This document shows, one piece after another, positions 32,633 to 43,498 of a stretch of 64,000 nt of DNA. The position numbers and the translations under genes were made by a program. The stretch's first letter is position 1. Each line of letters opens with the position of its first letter. This stretch comes from Phaseolus vulgaris (taxonomy: Eukaryota; Streptophyta; Magnoliopsida; Fabales; Fabaceae), in the NCBI RefSeq assembly GCF_000499845.2, contig NC_023749.2:18226681-18290680 (forward strand). The letters run 5' to 3'. Under the pieces are notes generated by a model, which was not told where the DNA came from, did not search any database, and saw only the letters and a program-made list of their open reading frames with translations.

Positions 32633-33778
32633 TGTTGAACCAAGTGGTGTTCAAGCTTTGAAGAATCCAAATCCTTTGAAGGATGTTGAAGCCTCTGCTG
32701 TGCTTGGTGTTGTTGTGCTGGTTCAGCTTAGTTCTGGGGTAGCTTATATGTTGTAATCCACCATTTGATTAAATCTAAAGCATTAGCAATCTCAATCGTT
32801 GTGAAAGTAAAATGTTTTCAAACTAAGTTAAAACAACCGATTATTTTGTTGAAACAACGATTGTTTGTACTTAGGTGTTTTGAGAAAAAAATTGAAAACT
32901 ATTTTTAAAATGGTTGAACTGTTAAGTACCAAAACAACCGATTCATTCGAGGAAACAACCGATTGTTTGTTTTGGGACCATAACAGAAAAACTATTTTAT
33001 GTTTGACAGAGCTTTAAATGTTTTAACTGCTTACGCTCCAGTCATTAAATGATTTGACCAATTTTTAATGCAATTTAAGAGTTTGTTAAGATTTGATAAC
33101 AAACTACATCTTTGAATAAATTTAGAAAAACAAATTACACAATATATCTTTGACAAGTTTTTGCTAAGAGTTTTTGAGTTTTTCAAAGAGCTAAGATTGC
33201 TAAGAGTATGTGATTGATCAAAGTTGTGGAATAGGATTCTGCTTGTATTAATTTCAGATTATCTTTTGTAACAAGTGTAATCCTTGTATTCTCTGTAAAG
33301 ACAAGTTTCGTTTCTGTGTTTGCTAAGATTGGCTGTCTGATCTTGAGGGGATCAAGATCAGCAATCTTGGTGTAGGTGTGTTGACCAAGGAGAGTGTGTT
33401 TCTTGAGGTGTTCAAGGTCATTCTTTTGGTTGTTGTGTAAGTGATCAAGGTGTGGTTGCTTAGTGGATTTCCTCAGGGTTGTGAGAAGACTGGGTGTAGC
33501 TCTGGATTTGGAGTGAACCAGTATAAACAACTTTGTACAATCTCTCTATCCCTATCTCTTTAAATTCAGTTTTGTCATTTGATAACTGGTATAAACAACC
33601 GATTGTTTCGGTAAAACAACCGATTGTTTTTCCAGTGTTGTGCTTTTGCTTTATGTTTTGAAAAACTGAATTCTTAATCAAGATTTTATTGAAGTATTTT
33701 CATTCTAGGCTTAAAAGTTTACGAAAATCTTTCTTAAACAATTCACTCCCCTCTCGTTTAAGACCATACATTCTAACA
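32633..33778 (+). mobile_element. Copia 5' LTR
   Basis: TGTTGAACC at the left, TTCTAACA at the right, 1146 bp, ends TGTT/AACA. Two bases after its end comes the primer site. The LTR carries three pairs of the AACAACCGATTG motif. No left target duplication can be checked because the right end of the element is lost. Confidence 0.8.
32832..33629 (+). repeat. Three 21-bp-spaced motif pairs in copia LTR
   Basis: AACAACCGATTG-type motifs start at 32832 and 32853, 32933 and 32954, 33594 and 33615. Each pair is exactly 21 bp apart start to start. The motif is an imperfect palindrome, AACAA-CCGA-TTGTT. The second motif of the first pair has lost one C. Confidence 0.93.
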
Positions 33779-33780
33779 AT

Positions 33781-33798
33781 TGGCATCAAGAGCTTGGT
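33781..33798 (+). other. Copia primer-binding site (candidate)
   Basis: TGGCATCAAGAGCTTGGT two bases after the LTR end. It resembles the Met-initiator type TGGTATCAGAGC with changes. Confidence 0.6.
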
Positions 33799-33837
33799 TC
33801 TTGAAAGTTATTCAAGTTGATCAAAAATCTTTTTTCT

Positions 33838-34929
33838 ATGGCTGGAAAACTATCTTTTGAGGAAGGTGCTTCAATCTACAAACCACCTTTATTCTGTGGA
33901 TTGAATTATAAGTTTTGGGAAACAAGAATGAAAATCTTTATTGAATATATTGATCAAAGAATTTGGGATTCAATTGAGAATGGTCCTTCCATTCCAAAGT
34001 TCAAAAAGGATAATTCTTTCATTGCAAAACCTTTGTCCAAATGGAAAAATGATGAATGTAAGATGGCCCAGTTTGATCGATCTGCTCAAAACATTATAGC
34101 TTATGCACTAGATACTAATGAATTTTTCAGGATATCAAAGTGCAAAACTGCCAAGGATATGTGGGAGACTCTCAAGGCTGCTCATGAACCAAAGAAAGCA
34201 ATGACAAAGAGTCAAGCAAGAAGGAAAAAAAGGCAAAATAAGAAAAGCCTCAATCTTTGCTTCATGGCCAGAAGGGAGGATGACTCAAGTAGTGTAAGTT
34301 CATCAAACTCCTCAAACTCTAAAAATTATGGTCAATTGCTTCAAGCCTTTCAAGAAACACATGAAGAAGCCAACCGATTGGCTCTCTTGAACAATCGGTT
34401 GATAGAAAAGAACAGCTGGCTTGAAAATAGAGTAAAGGCACTGGAAGAGGATTTAGAAAATTCAAAAACAGATTTTCAAAATCTGGAAATCATTTACAAA
34501 AACTCCTCTTGCAAGTGTGATACTCTAGTTTCTGAATATTGTGAAAATCTAGAAAAGAAGGTCCACTATCTTGTTAAAACCGTGGATAAGCTTTCTAAAG
34601 GCCAATCCAATTTTGAGAGTGTTCTAGCATCTCAAAACTGTGTTTTTGGAAAATCTGGATTGGGTTTTAATCCACAAAACAAACAAGATAGATTTTCAAA
34701 ATCTTTTTCGAAAATGCCAGAAAAACAATCGATTGGATCATCGAAACAACCGATTGTTACATGCTTTTATTGCATGAAAAGAGGCCATTCTGTGAGGTTC
34801 TGTAAAATCAGAAAACATGTTGTTCCTAAAGGACTTATGAAGTGGATTCCTAAGGGAAATAAAGCTTTAATTGATGAGTATAAACCAGATGGACCCACAT
34901 TCATAAGGGGACCAAATCTTTGTACTTGA
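33838..34929 (+). CDS. Copia Gag (internally shortened)
   Basis: ATG at 33838 (MAGKLSFEEGASIYKPP) is preferred; the frame extends only seven codons upstream without another ATG. N-terminal UBN2-type capsid region: FCGLNYKFWETRMKIFIE, AQNIIAYAL, KTAKDMWETLKAAHE. The sequence then passes abruptly to lysine/arginine-rich residues (MTKSQARRKKRQNKK), so the second half of the usual capsid seems deleted in frame. A coiled coil follows (ANRLALLNNRLIEKN, LENRVKALEEDLEN), then zinc knuckle CFYCMKRGHSVRFC near 34761-34802 and the end GPTFIRGPNLCT. Two motif pairs of the 21-bp type lie in the coding sequence. Confidence 0.85.
   Translation: MAGKLSFEEGASIYKPPLFCGLNYKFWETRMKIFIEYIDQRIWDSIENGPSIPKFKKDNSFIAKPLSKWKNDECKMAQFDRSAQNIIAYALDTNEFFRISKCKTAKDMWETLKAAHEPKKAMTKSQARRKKRQNKKSLNLCFMARREDDSSSVSSSNSSNSKNYGQLLQAFQETHEEANRLALLNNRLIEKNSWLENRVKALEEDLENSKTDFQNLEIIYKNSSCKCDTLVSEYCENLEKKVHYLVKTVDKLSKGQSNFESVLASQNCVFGKSGLGFNPQNKQDRFSKSFSKMPEKQSIGSSKQPIVTCFYCMKRGHSVRFCKIRKHVVPKGLMKWIPKGNKALIDEYKPDGPTFIRGPNLCT
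34369..34759 (+). repeat. Two 21-bp-spaced motif pairs inside copia gag
   Basis: Starts 34369 and 34390 (first motif diverged in its first bases) and 34724 and 34745. Spacing is 21 bp, seven codons. The pair members use both forms AACAACCGATTG and AACAATCGGTTG, which are reverse complements of one another. Confidence 0.9.
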
Positions 34930-35270
34930 AAATTTCTTTTGTAGGAAATCTTGGAGGAGAGCAAGCAACTATGGTACTTGGATAGTGGATGCTCCAAGCA
35001 TATGACAGGGGACAAATCAAAGTTCATGAGTATCTCCTTCAAGCAAGAGGGACATGTCACCTATGGAGACAACAATAAAGGAAGAATTCTCTGGAGAGGA
35101 TCCATAGGAGATGAGAACATCTTGGTAATCCATGATGTACTTTTTGTTGATGGCCTAAAGCATAATCTGCTGAGCATTAGCCAACTATGTGACAAGGGGT
35201 ATCAAGTAATGTTCAAGACAAACACATGTGAAATCTGTCTACCCAACATCAAAGAGGTAATGTTGGTAGG
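34930..35270 (+). pseudogene. Copia protease (pol start), truncated
   Basis: In frame with gag after TGA (34927) and TAG (34942). QLWYLDSGCSKHMTG carries the catalytic Asp at 34981-34983, followed by VTYGDNNKG and [16 protein letters not shown]. It ends at 35270, cut by a Tat LTR. The TTTCTTTTGTAG just before the pol frame resembles a 3' splice site. Confidence 0.85.
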
Positions 35271-35532
35271 TGATCCGGTCGGTGGTCGGTTGGCGGTGAC
35301 ATCAGCAGTAGATAGCCACGTGGACCGTTCTTAGTGGCACGCGTGGGTCAGGGAAGCTGATGTGTGGTGTGTCATTGAGAGGGTTACCCAGGGGTGATTG
35401 GTGTTAAGGGGGTGGTCGGTTGTCAGAAGGAATGCACGATCATCATTTAGATGAGACGATCGGTCGTCGCGCCACGCACAGGCAAGCTAGGAGCGAGAGG
35501 CAATTCCCAACAAGAGTGTTGCGTATGAGTCT
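35271..35532 (+). mobile_element. Tat copy D, 5' LTR, part 1
   Basis: Starts TGATCCGGTCGG inside the copia pol. Related to the LTR at 25000-26153. Interrupted at 35533 by a solo CRM-like LTR. With parts at 36553-36690 and 45376-45807 the Tat LTR sums to about 822 bp. Confidence 0.82.
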
Positions 35533-36552
35533 TGATGAGAGTCAAGTAAAGGAGGTTTTTATTAATGAAGGAAGAGGCAATTCACCATCACACTTGAAGT
35601 TCTTCCTTCTAGTCTTCTCAAAATTAAAAGAAGACATAAAATAAAGAGAGGCCCAAGCCCAAAGCCCAAGCCCAGGCCCAAGTCCATCCTATGAAGCGCA
35701 AGGCCAAGTTTTAAATAATAAAGAATATTTTTTGAAGGTGCTTAGAGGGAAACATTAGAAACCTCTATTGTTAAAGCATCTTTTAGTCTTTAGTTAAGAG
35801 TCTTAGGGGGGTGTGTTAGTAGATAGGTGTAGGAGTAAATAAGGAGGTGCCAAAGTGAGAGAAGGGATCACACCTTCCTCATGCTTTGTTTTAGGCGCAA
35901 ATTCTAGAAGCTTTTTAGGAGGGAGTTTTTGAATTTGTGTAGCTTACATTTCAGCACCTTAGGCTATAAATAGAGGTGCTCTCTTTGTAAATGGGAGATT
36001 TGAATTTATCTAAAGAAACTATACTCAAAATTGGAGTGAGCATTTGGAGAGCTTTTGAGCCTTCTTCTCTAGTCTTATCTTGAAGGATCCATGGTGTCCT
36101 CAAGTGGCGGCAACACTCTCATCTAGGAGCATCCACACTTCTAGTGGCGAGATCATCCATCATTCATCCATCTTCATGAGCTATTCTTCTCTCCTTCCTT
36201 TCTTCTTTGTTAATTCCTAGTTCTAGCTTGTTGTCTTGTTGTTTTGGTTCGGCTGTTCTTGTTTTTCCAGCACCTATTTTTCTGTTCTTTGCCTTTAATT
36301 TCACTTTATTCGGTGCAGTTTGCTTATCATCCTTTTCTGTTCGGTGTGTTTTAATTTTATCTCTCTTTGTTGGTTCAATTTGACAATATGTGGAACATCC
36401 AAGTGAGTTTGGGATTTGGTACTAGTTTTTGGTGAGTTCTTGTCTTAGAACAATCATCCAACTCTAAGAAAAGTGCCTCAATAATGTCCAGCTCAAGGTG
36501 ATTCCTAAGAATGTCAAGAATCATTCTCTATATGGCTAGTGGAATCACATCA
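35533..36552 (+). mobile_element. Solo CRM-like LTR inside Tat LTR
   Basis: TGATGAGAGTC to AATCACATCA, 1020 bp, no internal region on either side. Flanks are AGTCT (35528-35532) and TGTCT (36553-36557), a 5-bp target duplication with one change. Contains GCCCAA repeats near 35655-35690 and TATAAATA at 35965-35972. Confidence 0.87.
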
Positions 36553-36690
36553 TGTCTTGTACGGCAGAGTTGTGAAAGAAGGAGAAGATCAGGTGCTTCA
36601 TAGTACTGCGCACGAGAGTGGCCTAAGGGAGCTAGCAGCCAGTCGCTGGTTGGTGCTCTCTAACCCATAACGTGCATGGAGCAATGCAGG
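36553..36690 (+). mobile_element. Tat copy D, 5' LTR, part 2
   Basis: Matches the middle of the LTR at 25340-25440 (CACGAGAGTGGCCT, AACCCAT(A/T)ACGTGCATGG). Ends in GCAGG, the left target duplication of the next insertion. Confidence 0.82.
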
Positions 36691-37654
36691 TGATGGAGAT
36701 CAAGCTCAAGAGGACATGGAGGCCAATCAACAAGATCAAGAGGAGGTGGAGGCACAAATAGAAGACGCCCATGGAGGTCAAAGTCCACCTCAAAGGATTA
36801 CAAGAAGCATGTTAAAAGCTTTGGGAGCTAGAGGACATTTATTTTCTCTTTTTGTAATTTCTTTAGTTGAAGGTGCTTAGAGGGAAACATTAGAAACCTC
36901 TTTTGTTTTAGCATCTTTTAGGCTTTAGTTAGGAGCTTTAGGGGGGTGTATTAGTAGATAGGTGTAGGAGTAGAATAGGAGGTTCCAAAGTGAAGGAAAG
37001 AGTCACACCTTCCTCATGCATGGAATAGGCGCCGGTTCTAAAATGTTTTAGGAGGGAATTTTGAAATTGTTTAGCTTGCATTTTCAGCACCTTAGGCTAT
37101 AAATAGAGGTGCTCTCCTTGTAAAATTCAGATTGGAATTAATCTAAGAAAACTCTACTCAAATTTTGAGTGAACTTTGGAGAGCTTTGAGCCTTCTTCTC
37201 TAGTCTTATCTTGATGGATCAATGGAGTCCTCAAGTGGCGGCATCACTCTTATCTAGGAGCATTCCACACTTCTAGTGGCGAGATCATCCATCCTCATTC
37301 CATCTTCATGAGCATTTCTTCTCTCCTTCCTTTCTCCTCTTTCATTTGTTTTTGTTAGCTTGTGTTCTTGAGTTTGTTTTGGTGTTCTTGCTGTTTTTAT
37401 GAGTATTTTGGTTTGGCAGTTTTATAATTCTGTCCATTCATCTTGTTCCTTTGCTTTTCTTACTCTTTTGTTCGGTTCAATTTGACTAAAATTGGTTCAT
37501 CCAAATGAGTTTGGGATTTGGTACTAGTTTTTGGTGAGTTCTTGTCTTAGAACAATGATCCAACTCTAAGAAAAGTGCCTCTATAATGTCCAACTCAAGG
37601 TGATTCCTAAGAAGGTCAAGAACCTTTCTCTATATGGCTAGTGGAATCACATCA
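36691..37654 (+). mobile_element. 5' LTR of CRM-like element
   Basis: TGATGGAGATCAAGC to AATCACATCA, 964 bp, TATAAATA at 37098-37105. Its first 190 bp keep the same open frame that encodes the integrase tail in the 3' LTR (ITRSM motif near 36800). Confidence 0.93.
37098..37105 (+). promoter_or_regulatory. TATA box of CRM-like 5' LTR
   Basis: TATAAATA in CACCTTAGGCTATAAATAGA. The 3' LTR has lost one A (TATAATAG near 44820), as has the solo LTR near 42940. Confidence 0.8.
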
Positions 37655-37656
37655 TG

Positions 37657-37674
37657 TGGTATCATGAGTCTTAG
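37657..37674 (+). other. Primer-binding site of CRM-like element
   Basis: TGGTATCATGAGTCTTAG, two bases after the LTR, same variant as at 27932-27949. Confidence 0.75.
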
Positions 37675-38990
37675 GTTTATTCTTGTTTAATTGTTGAGTT
37701 GTGTGCACTTTATTTCAAGAGCACTTTAATTTTCTTGCAATTTAAGTTTCTGTTTTAGGAATTAATTGAGTTTTCTTGTTGTTTTTCTTTTATACCAAGT
37801 GTTTGTGAAAAGGTTTATCGCACTCATTCTTCTTATGAGTATGGTTGCTCTTTTGGAATGGCATTATCCTTCCTAGAGTTTACCTTAAGCTTCCTTTCAC
37901 TTGTTAAAATTTGTGATGTGTCTTTTAATTTTGTAATAATGTCAAGTTTTGTTTTAGTCATGTTATTCCATAATTGTCATTACTTCTAGTAGTACTTTTC
38001 TTGTTTTGATTGTTTCTTGCTTTAGTGTCTATAATTTTCTGAATTGATATTGATCCTTTGTGCATTTTCTTTTTAGAATTGAGTTCATACTTGTATTCTA
38101 GACCTATACAAGTTCCAATACATCATTTTCTATTATGTCTTTGCTAGTTCATCATCCTGTTTTTTATTCCTATTAGGATTCCTCTGTTTCTGAAAAAAGT
38201 GCTTACTGTTTTTCCTTATTTCAATTGATTTACTAACTGGAAAATTCTGATATTCTGGATTTGAGATATTCAAAGTGTTAGAAAAGAATAGAAAAAAGAA
38301 TCATTCAAAAATACGAAGTACACAAAAAATGATAAATAAAATAAAAAAAGTGTACATTTCTGCCGAAAAAAATACGGTAATCTGGCAGCGATTTTGAAAA
38401 ATTTATTTCTCTCAATTGGCTTACTCTTTTTAATTTATTCCAGTGCCATTATTGAGTTAACATCTTGAAGTTTCTGTGGTTTAAATTTCATAATCCAGTT
38501 CGCTGTACATCATTCCAGTTAAATCGGTGAATATCAAGCACAGTTTGCATTTTTTTTTTAAAAATAAAAAATAAAATTCCAGTAGCTAATTTTTTTTGTT
38601 TTCTTCATCTACTCTAGTGCTTTTCCTTAAGTATTCTTTTGTGTGCCTACTTTCTCATTGAGTTCTTTATTTTCTTGATTGTCTTTCTTTCTTACTCTTT
38701 GAGTTTGTCTTACATATAGTATTCCTTTTGCAATTACCTTTCCTTGCTTATACCTTTTCTTGTTTGTCTTTATTGTTTCTTTGGTTTTGTGGTGGTTGCT
38801 TTTGAGATTGGTGTGTTTGCTTTGACATATTTCATTTGAGGATTCCAAGGCCTCAAGATCAGATTGGTGCAAGAACATTATTTCTTTGAGAGTGATCTCT
38901 TTTTTTCAGCCTCATTTCACTTCGGCAGTTTCATTGCCAAAGCTCACTGTTTTTGCTAAGTTTTAACTTGTTTGCTGTTTTTAATTACAA
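37675..38990 (+). other. Leader of CRM-like element
   Basis: 1.3-kb AT-rich untranslated leader, alignable throughout with 27950-29276. No gene supported. A T/A-rich low-complexity tract lies at 38551-38580. Confidence 0.75.
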
Positions 38991-40736
38991 ATGGCTGGAT
39001 TTTCAAGTGATGCATCGTACAAGCAGAATTCTCCTTCCAAAGCTTCAATTCTTGGTGAATTACATGAAGCTCAAAGAACAATTAGACGGTTGGAGGAGAA
39101 AATGCAAAAGATGGAGGTCCAACAAGCTAGACCATCTCCTTCTATCCATGATGGACATCATTCTCATAGACCATCTTCAAGAGCTTCTTCAAATGATGTT
39201 GGCCGTGAAGATGAGCATAGGAGAAGGAGACCTCCACCCCAAGTCCATGGACAAAGACATCATCACCAAGGGGAAAGAATTCACTACGGCAATGGCTTCT
39301 ATCATGATGCAAAGTCCAAGCTTCCTTCGGTCAAGCTACCTTGTTTTAATGGTTCTAGTGATCCAAATGTATATTTAGATTGGGAGGCTAAGTGTGAACA
39401 AATTTTTGAGATCCATGAGATCCAAGATGAGCATAAGCTCAAGCTAGCCACCCTAGAGTTAAGTGATTATGCCATGAAATGGTGGCATGGAATTGTAAAG
39501 GACATTATCTATCACAAGGGTCCTCCCGTAGACTCTTGGAACTCTTTAAAGGATCATATGCGCGCTAGGTTTGTGCCCCCACATTTTAGGAAAGACCTCA
39601 TGTTGAGACTCCAACGGTTTCAACAAGGCACGCTAAATGTGGATGAATATTATAAGGAGCTTGAGACACTTGTGCTTAAAATTGAATTAGAAGAAAGTGA
39701 AGAAGCCATGGTTGCTAGGTTTGTAAGTGGTTTTAGGAAGGATATTCAAGACATTGTTGAGTTACAAGAGTATTCATCATTGGGCTCTTTAGTTCATCTT
39801 GCAATGAAGGTGGAAGCCCAACTTGCTAAGAAAAACTCTTTTAAAAATGCTTCCAATGATGGATACTACTCTAAGTCTTGGAGAAACAAAACTTCTTTTT
39901 CTAAACATCCTTCCAAAGATTCTTCTTTCAAACCCAAGGAATCTAAGCCATCTACTTCTAGACCTAAGTCTTCTACTAGAACATCTAATACTAAATGCTT
40001 TAAATGTATGGGTTATGGTCATATTGCTGCAAATTGTCCTTCCAAACGAAGTATGCACATGCATGAGGGCATTGTAGTTAGTGAGCATGATTCGGATTCT
40101 CCAAAGCATTCATTGAATTCTCATGCATCTAGTGAGGAAGAGAGCGAATGTCCACTTGAAGGGGACTTGTTAGCTGTGAGAAAACTTCTTGGACAAGTTT
40201 CACAACCTTTTGATGAAAGTCAAAGGGAAAATATTTTCCATACAAGATGTCTTATTCAAAACAACATTTGTTCCTTGATAGTGGATGGGGGTAGTTGTGC
40301 AAATGTGGCTAGTACAAGAGTAGTAGATAAGCTTGGATTGCCTACTATCTCTCATACAAAGCCCTACAAATTACAATGGCTTAGTGAAGTAGGAGAAATA
40401 ATTGTTAATAAACAAGTCCTCATCCATTTCTCCATTGGAAAATACAAAGATGAGGTATTATGTGATGTTGTGCCCATGGAAGCCACTCATGTTCTTTTGG
40501 GAAGGCCTTGGCAATTTGATAGAAAAGTTTTACATGATGGCTTTACCAACAAACTATCTTTTGAATTCCATGGTCACAAGGTTACTTTAAAATCTCTCTC
40601 TCCAAGAGAAGTCCATGAGGACCAAGTTATTATGAAGAAAAAGAGGGAGAGTGAAAAATATAAAAAAGATAAAAAAAAGATAAGAGTTCTAAGCCTACAC
40701 TCCTTGTGTCTAGGCGTGACATTGAAAGGGAAATAG
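38991..40736 (+). CDS. CRM-like Gag-protease
   Basis: ATG at 38991, [17 protein letters not shown]. Gag core with [14 protein letters not shown] and [11 protein letters not shown]; zinc knuckle C-X2-C-X4-H-X4-C ([14 protein letters not shown]) starts at 39996. Protease [13 protein letters not shown] has its Asp codon at 40284-40286, then [11 protein letters not shown] near 40497. The frame leaves pol in an A8 run at about 40672-40679; one more A would join it to the pol frame, so this is either a mutation or a slippage site. Gag packages the RNA, protease cleaves the precursor. Highly similar to the gag-only ORF at 29277. Confidence 0.92.
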   Translation: MAGFSSDASYKQNSPSKASILGELHEAQRTIRRLEEKMQKMEVQQARPSPSIHDGHHSHRPSSRASSNDVGREDEHRRRRPPPQVHGQRHHHQGERIHYGNGFYHDAKSKLPSVKLPCFNGSSDPNVYLDWEAKCEQIFEIHEIQDEHKLKLATLELSDYAMKWWHGIVKDIIYHKGPPVDSWNSLKDHMRARFVPPHFRKDLMLRLQRFQQGTLNVDEYYKELETLVLKIELEESEEAMVARFVSGFRKDIQDIVELQEYSSLGSLVHLAMKVEAQLAKKNSFKNASNDGYYSKSWRNKTSFSKHPSKDSSFKPKESKPSTSRPKSSTRTSNTKCFKCMGYGHIAANCPSKRSMHMHEGIVVSEHDSDSPKHSLNSHASSEEESECPLEGDLLAVRKLLGQVSQPFDESQRENIFHTRCLIQNNICSLIVDGGSCANVASTRVVDKLGLPTISHTKPYKLQWLSEVGEIIVNKQVLIHFSIGKYKDEVLCDVVPMEATHVLLGRPWQFDRKVLHDGFTNKLSFEFHGHKVTLKSLSPREVHEDQVIMKKKRESEKYKKDKKKIRVLSLHSLCLGVTLKGK

Positions 40737-42526
40737 TGGCTCATCATCCTCTTTTCTTAGCCATCCCTAGAACTCTTAGAGTAGAATCACTTGTTGATAG
40801 TCCTCATTGCTTGGAAAATTTGGTAGAAGAGTTCCAAGATGTGTTTCAAGATCCTCCAAATGGACTTCCACCTTTGAGAGGGATTGAGCACCAAATTGAT
40901 TTGATATCGGGCTCTTCTTTACCAAATCGTCCAGCATATAGGACCAATCCAAGTGAAACCAAGGAAATTCGCCAACAAGTTGAGGCTTTAATTGAGAAAG
41001 GGTGGGTGCAAGATAGCATGAGTCCTTGTGCTATGCCTATCATCTTAGTGCCAAAAAAGGATGGCACATGGCGAATGTGTTCGGATTGTAGGGCCATAAA
41101 TAACATAACCATTAAGTATAGGCATCCCATACCTAGACTAGATGATTTGTTGGATGAATTACATGGTTCTAAAATCTTTTCAAAGATTGATCTTAAAAGC
41201 GGCTACAATCAAATCCGTATGAAACCGGGTGATGAATGGAAAACGGCTTTTAAGACCAACTTTGGTTTATATGAGTGGTTAGTTATGCCTTTTGGTTTAA
41301 CTAATGCACCAAGTACCTTCATGCGCCTCATGCATCATGTTCTTAGACCTTTCATTGGTAAGTTTGTTGTGGTTTACTTTGATGACATTCTCATTTATAG
41401 CTTATCTTTGAATGACCATAGGTTGCATGTTAGGCAAGTTTTAGAAACCCTTAGGAAGGAACATTTGTATGCTAACCTTGCTAAATGTATGTTTGCTCTT
41501 GATCATATAGAATTCCTAGGGTTTGTTGTGAGTTGTAAAGGGGTCCATGTGGACAATACAAAGGTGGTGGCCATTCAAAATTGGCCTACACCGAAATCTT
41601 TAAATGAGGTCCGAAGTTTTCATGGGCTTGCTTCTTTCTATAGAAGATTTGTCCCAAACTTTGGTACCATTGCCGCACCACTCAATGACATAGTGAAAAA
41701 GGATGTGGTCTTTCATTGGGGAGAAGCACAACAAAATGCTTTTGATACTTTGAAAGAAAAATTGACTAATGCTCCCATCTTGACCCTTCCTAATTTCACT
41801 AAGACATTTGAGATTGAGTGTGATGCTTCAAGTATAGGTATTGGGGCTATTCTCCTTCAAGAGGGCCACCCCATAGCCTATTTTAGTGAGAAATTGAAGG
41901 GAAGTCATCTCAACTATTCCACCTATGATAAGGAATTATATGCACTTGTTAGGGCTTTGTTTACTTGGCAACACTATCTTTTTCCCAAAGAGTTTGTGAT
42001 ACATAGTGATCATGAATCTCTTAAATATTTGAAAAGCCAAAACAAACTTAACAAGAGGCATGCTAAGTGGGTGGAATTCATTGAGCAATTTCCTTATGTG
42101 ATCAAACACAAGCAAGGCAAAATAAATATTGTGGCGGATGCTCTTTCTAGAAGATACACCTTGCTAAATCTTTTAACCTCTCAATATCTTGGTTTTGATC
42201 ACATTAAGGAACTTTATCATGATGACATTGATTTTTCTCTCCTCTATCAAAAGTGTCTTAAGGGAGGACACAAAGATTTTTTTATTCAAGATGGCTTTCT
42301 TTTTAAGGGAAAACGTCTTTGTGTTCCCCAATGCTCTATTAGATTATCTCTTGTTAGAGAAGCTCATGAGGGGGGTTTAATGGGACATTTTGGGGTTGCT
42401 AAAACTTTGGATGTGTTGCATGAACATTTCTTTTGGCCTCATATGCATAAACATGTTCATAGTTTGTGTGATAAATGCATAGCTTGCCGCAAAGCTAAGT
42501 CTAAAATGCATCCCCATGGTCTTTAT
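40706..42526 (+). CDS. CRM-like pol part 1: RT, RNase H, integrase zinc domain
   Basis: Open from about 40683. [21 protein letters not shown] near 41070, [16 protein letters not shown] near 41290, YFDDILIYS with the two Asp codons at 41381-41386. RNase [16 protein letters not shown] near 41817, [20 protein letters not shown] near 42140. Integrase zinc site [13 protein letters not shown] to CDKCIAC, 42364-42489. No stop before the solo LTR at 42527. The frame is split after HPHGLY and continues at 43499. Confidence 0.93.
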
Positions 42527-43493
42527 TAATGGAGATCAAGCCCAAGAGGACATGGAGGCCAATCAACAAGATCAAGACGAGGTGGAGGCACAAATAGAAG
42601 ACGCCCATGGAGGTCAAAGTCCACCTCAAAGGATTACAAGAAGCATGTTCAAAGCTTTGGGAGCTAGAGGACATTTATTTTCTCTTTTTGTAATTTCTTT
42701 AGTTGAAGGTGCTTAGAGGGAAACATTAGAAACCTCTTTTGTTTTAGCATCTTTTAGTCTTTAGTTAGGAGTCTTAGGGGGGTGTGTTAGTAGATAGGTG
42801 TAGGAGTAGAAAAGGAGGTGCCAAAGTGAAGGAAGAGGTCACACCTTCCTCATGCTTTGTTTTAGGCGCAAATTCTAGAAGCTTTTTTGGGAGGGAGTTT
42901 TTTTGAATTTGTGTAGCTTATATTTCAGCACCTTAGGCTATAATAGAGGTGCTCTCTTTGTATTTTTCAGATTGGAATTAATCTAAGAAAACTCTACTCA
43001 AATTTTGAGTGAACTTTGGAGAGCTTTTGGAGCCTTCTTCTCTAGTCTTATCTTGATGGATCAATGGAGTCCTCAAGTGGCGGCATCACTCTTATCTAGG
43101 AGCATTCCACACTTCTAGTGGCGAGATCATCCAACATTCTTCCATCTTCATGAGCACTCTCTTCTCCTTCCTTTCTTCTCTTTCAATTGTTCATGTTGTT
43201 TTGTGTTCTTGAGTTTTTTGGTTCGGTTTTTCTGTTTTTCCAGCACCTATGATCTGTTCTTGCCTTTTAATTTCAATTCTATTCGGTTCCTTTTAGTTTC
43301 TCCTCTTTTTTGGTTCAATTTGACTAAAATTGGTTCATCTAAATGAGTTTGGGATTTGGTACTAGTTTTTGGTGAGTTCTTGTCTTAGAACAAATGATCC
43401 AACTCTAAGAAAAGTGCCTCTATAATGTCCAACTCAAGGTGATTCCTAAGAAGGTCAAGAACCTTTCTCTATATGGCTAGTGGAATCACATCA
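42527..43493 (+). mobile_element. Solo CRM-like LTR inside integrase
   Basis: TAATGGAGATCAAGCC (first G changed to A) to AATCACATCA, 967 bp. Perfect target duplication TTTAT at 42522-42526 and 43494-43498. Same subfamily as the LTRs of its host element. A frame at its 5' end, 42516-42716, is the integrase-tail frame of the LTR, not a separate gene. Confidence 0.95.
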
Positions 43494-43498
43494 TTTAT

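Larger units (their letters stand above)
32633..35270 (+). mobile_element. 5' part of a Ty1/copia element
   Basis: LTR, primer site, gag and the start of pol (protease) are present; integrase, RT and most else are missing where Tat LTR sequence starts at 35271. An RNase H piece at 58356-58688 could be the distal remnant of the same element or of a relative. The gag C-terminal features and leader recall the SIRE-like group found in legumes; this is a tentative placement. Confidence 0.85.

Noticed and set aside
42516..42716. Short frame at the start of the solo LTR
   Set aside because: It is the integrase tail encoded in every LTR of this family, out of context here.
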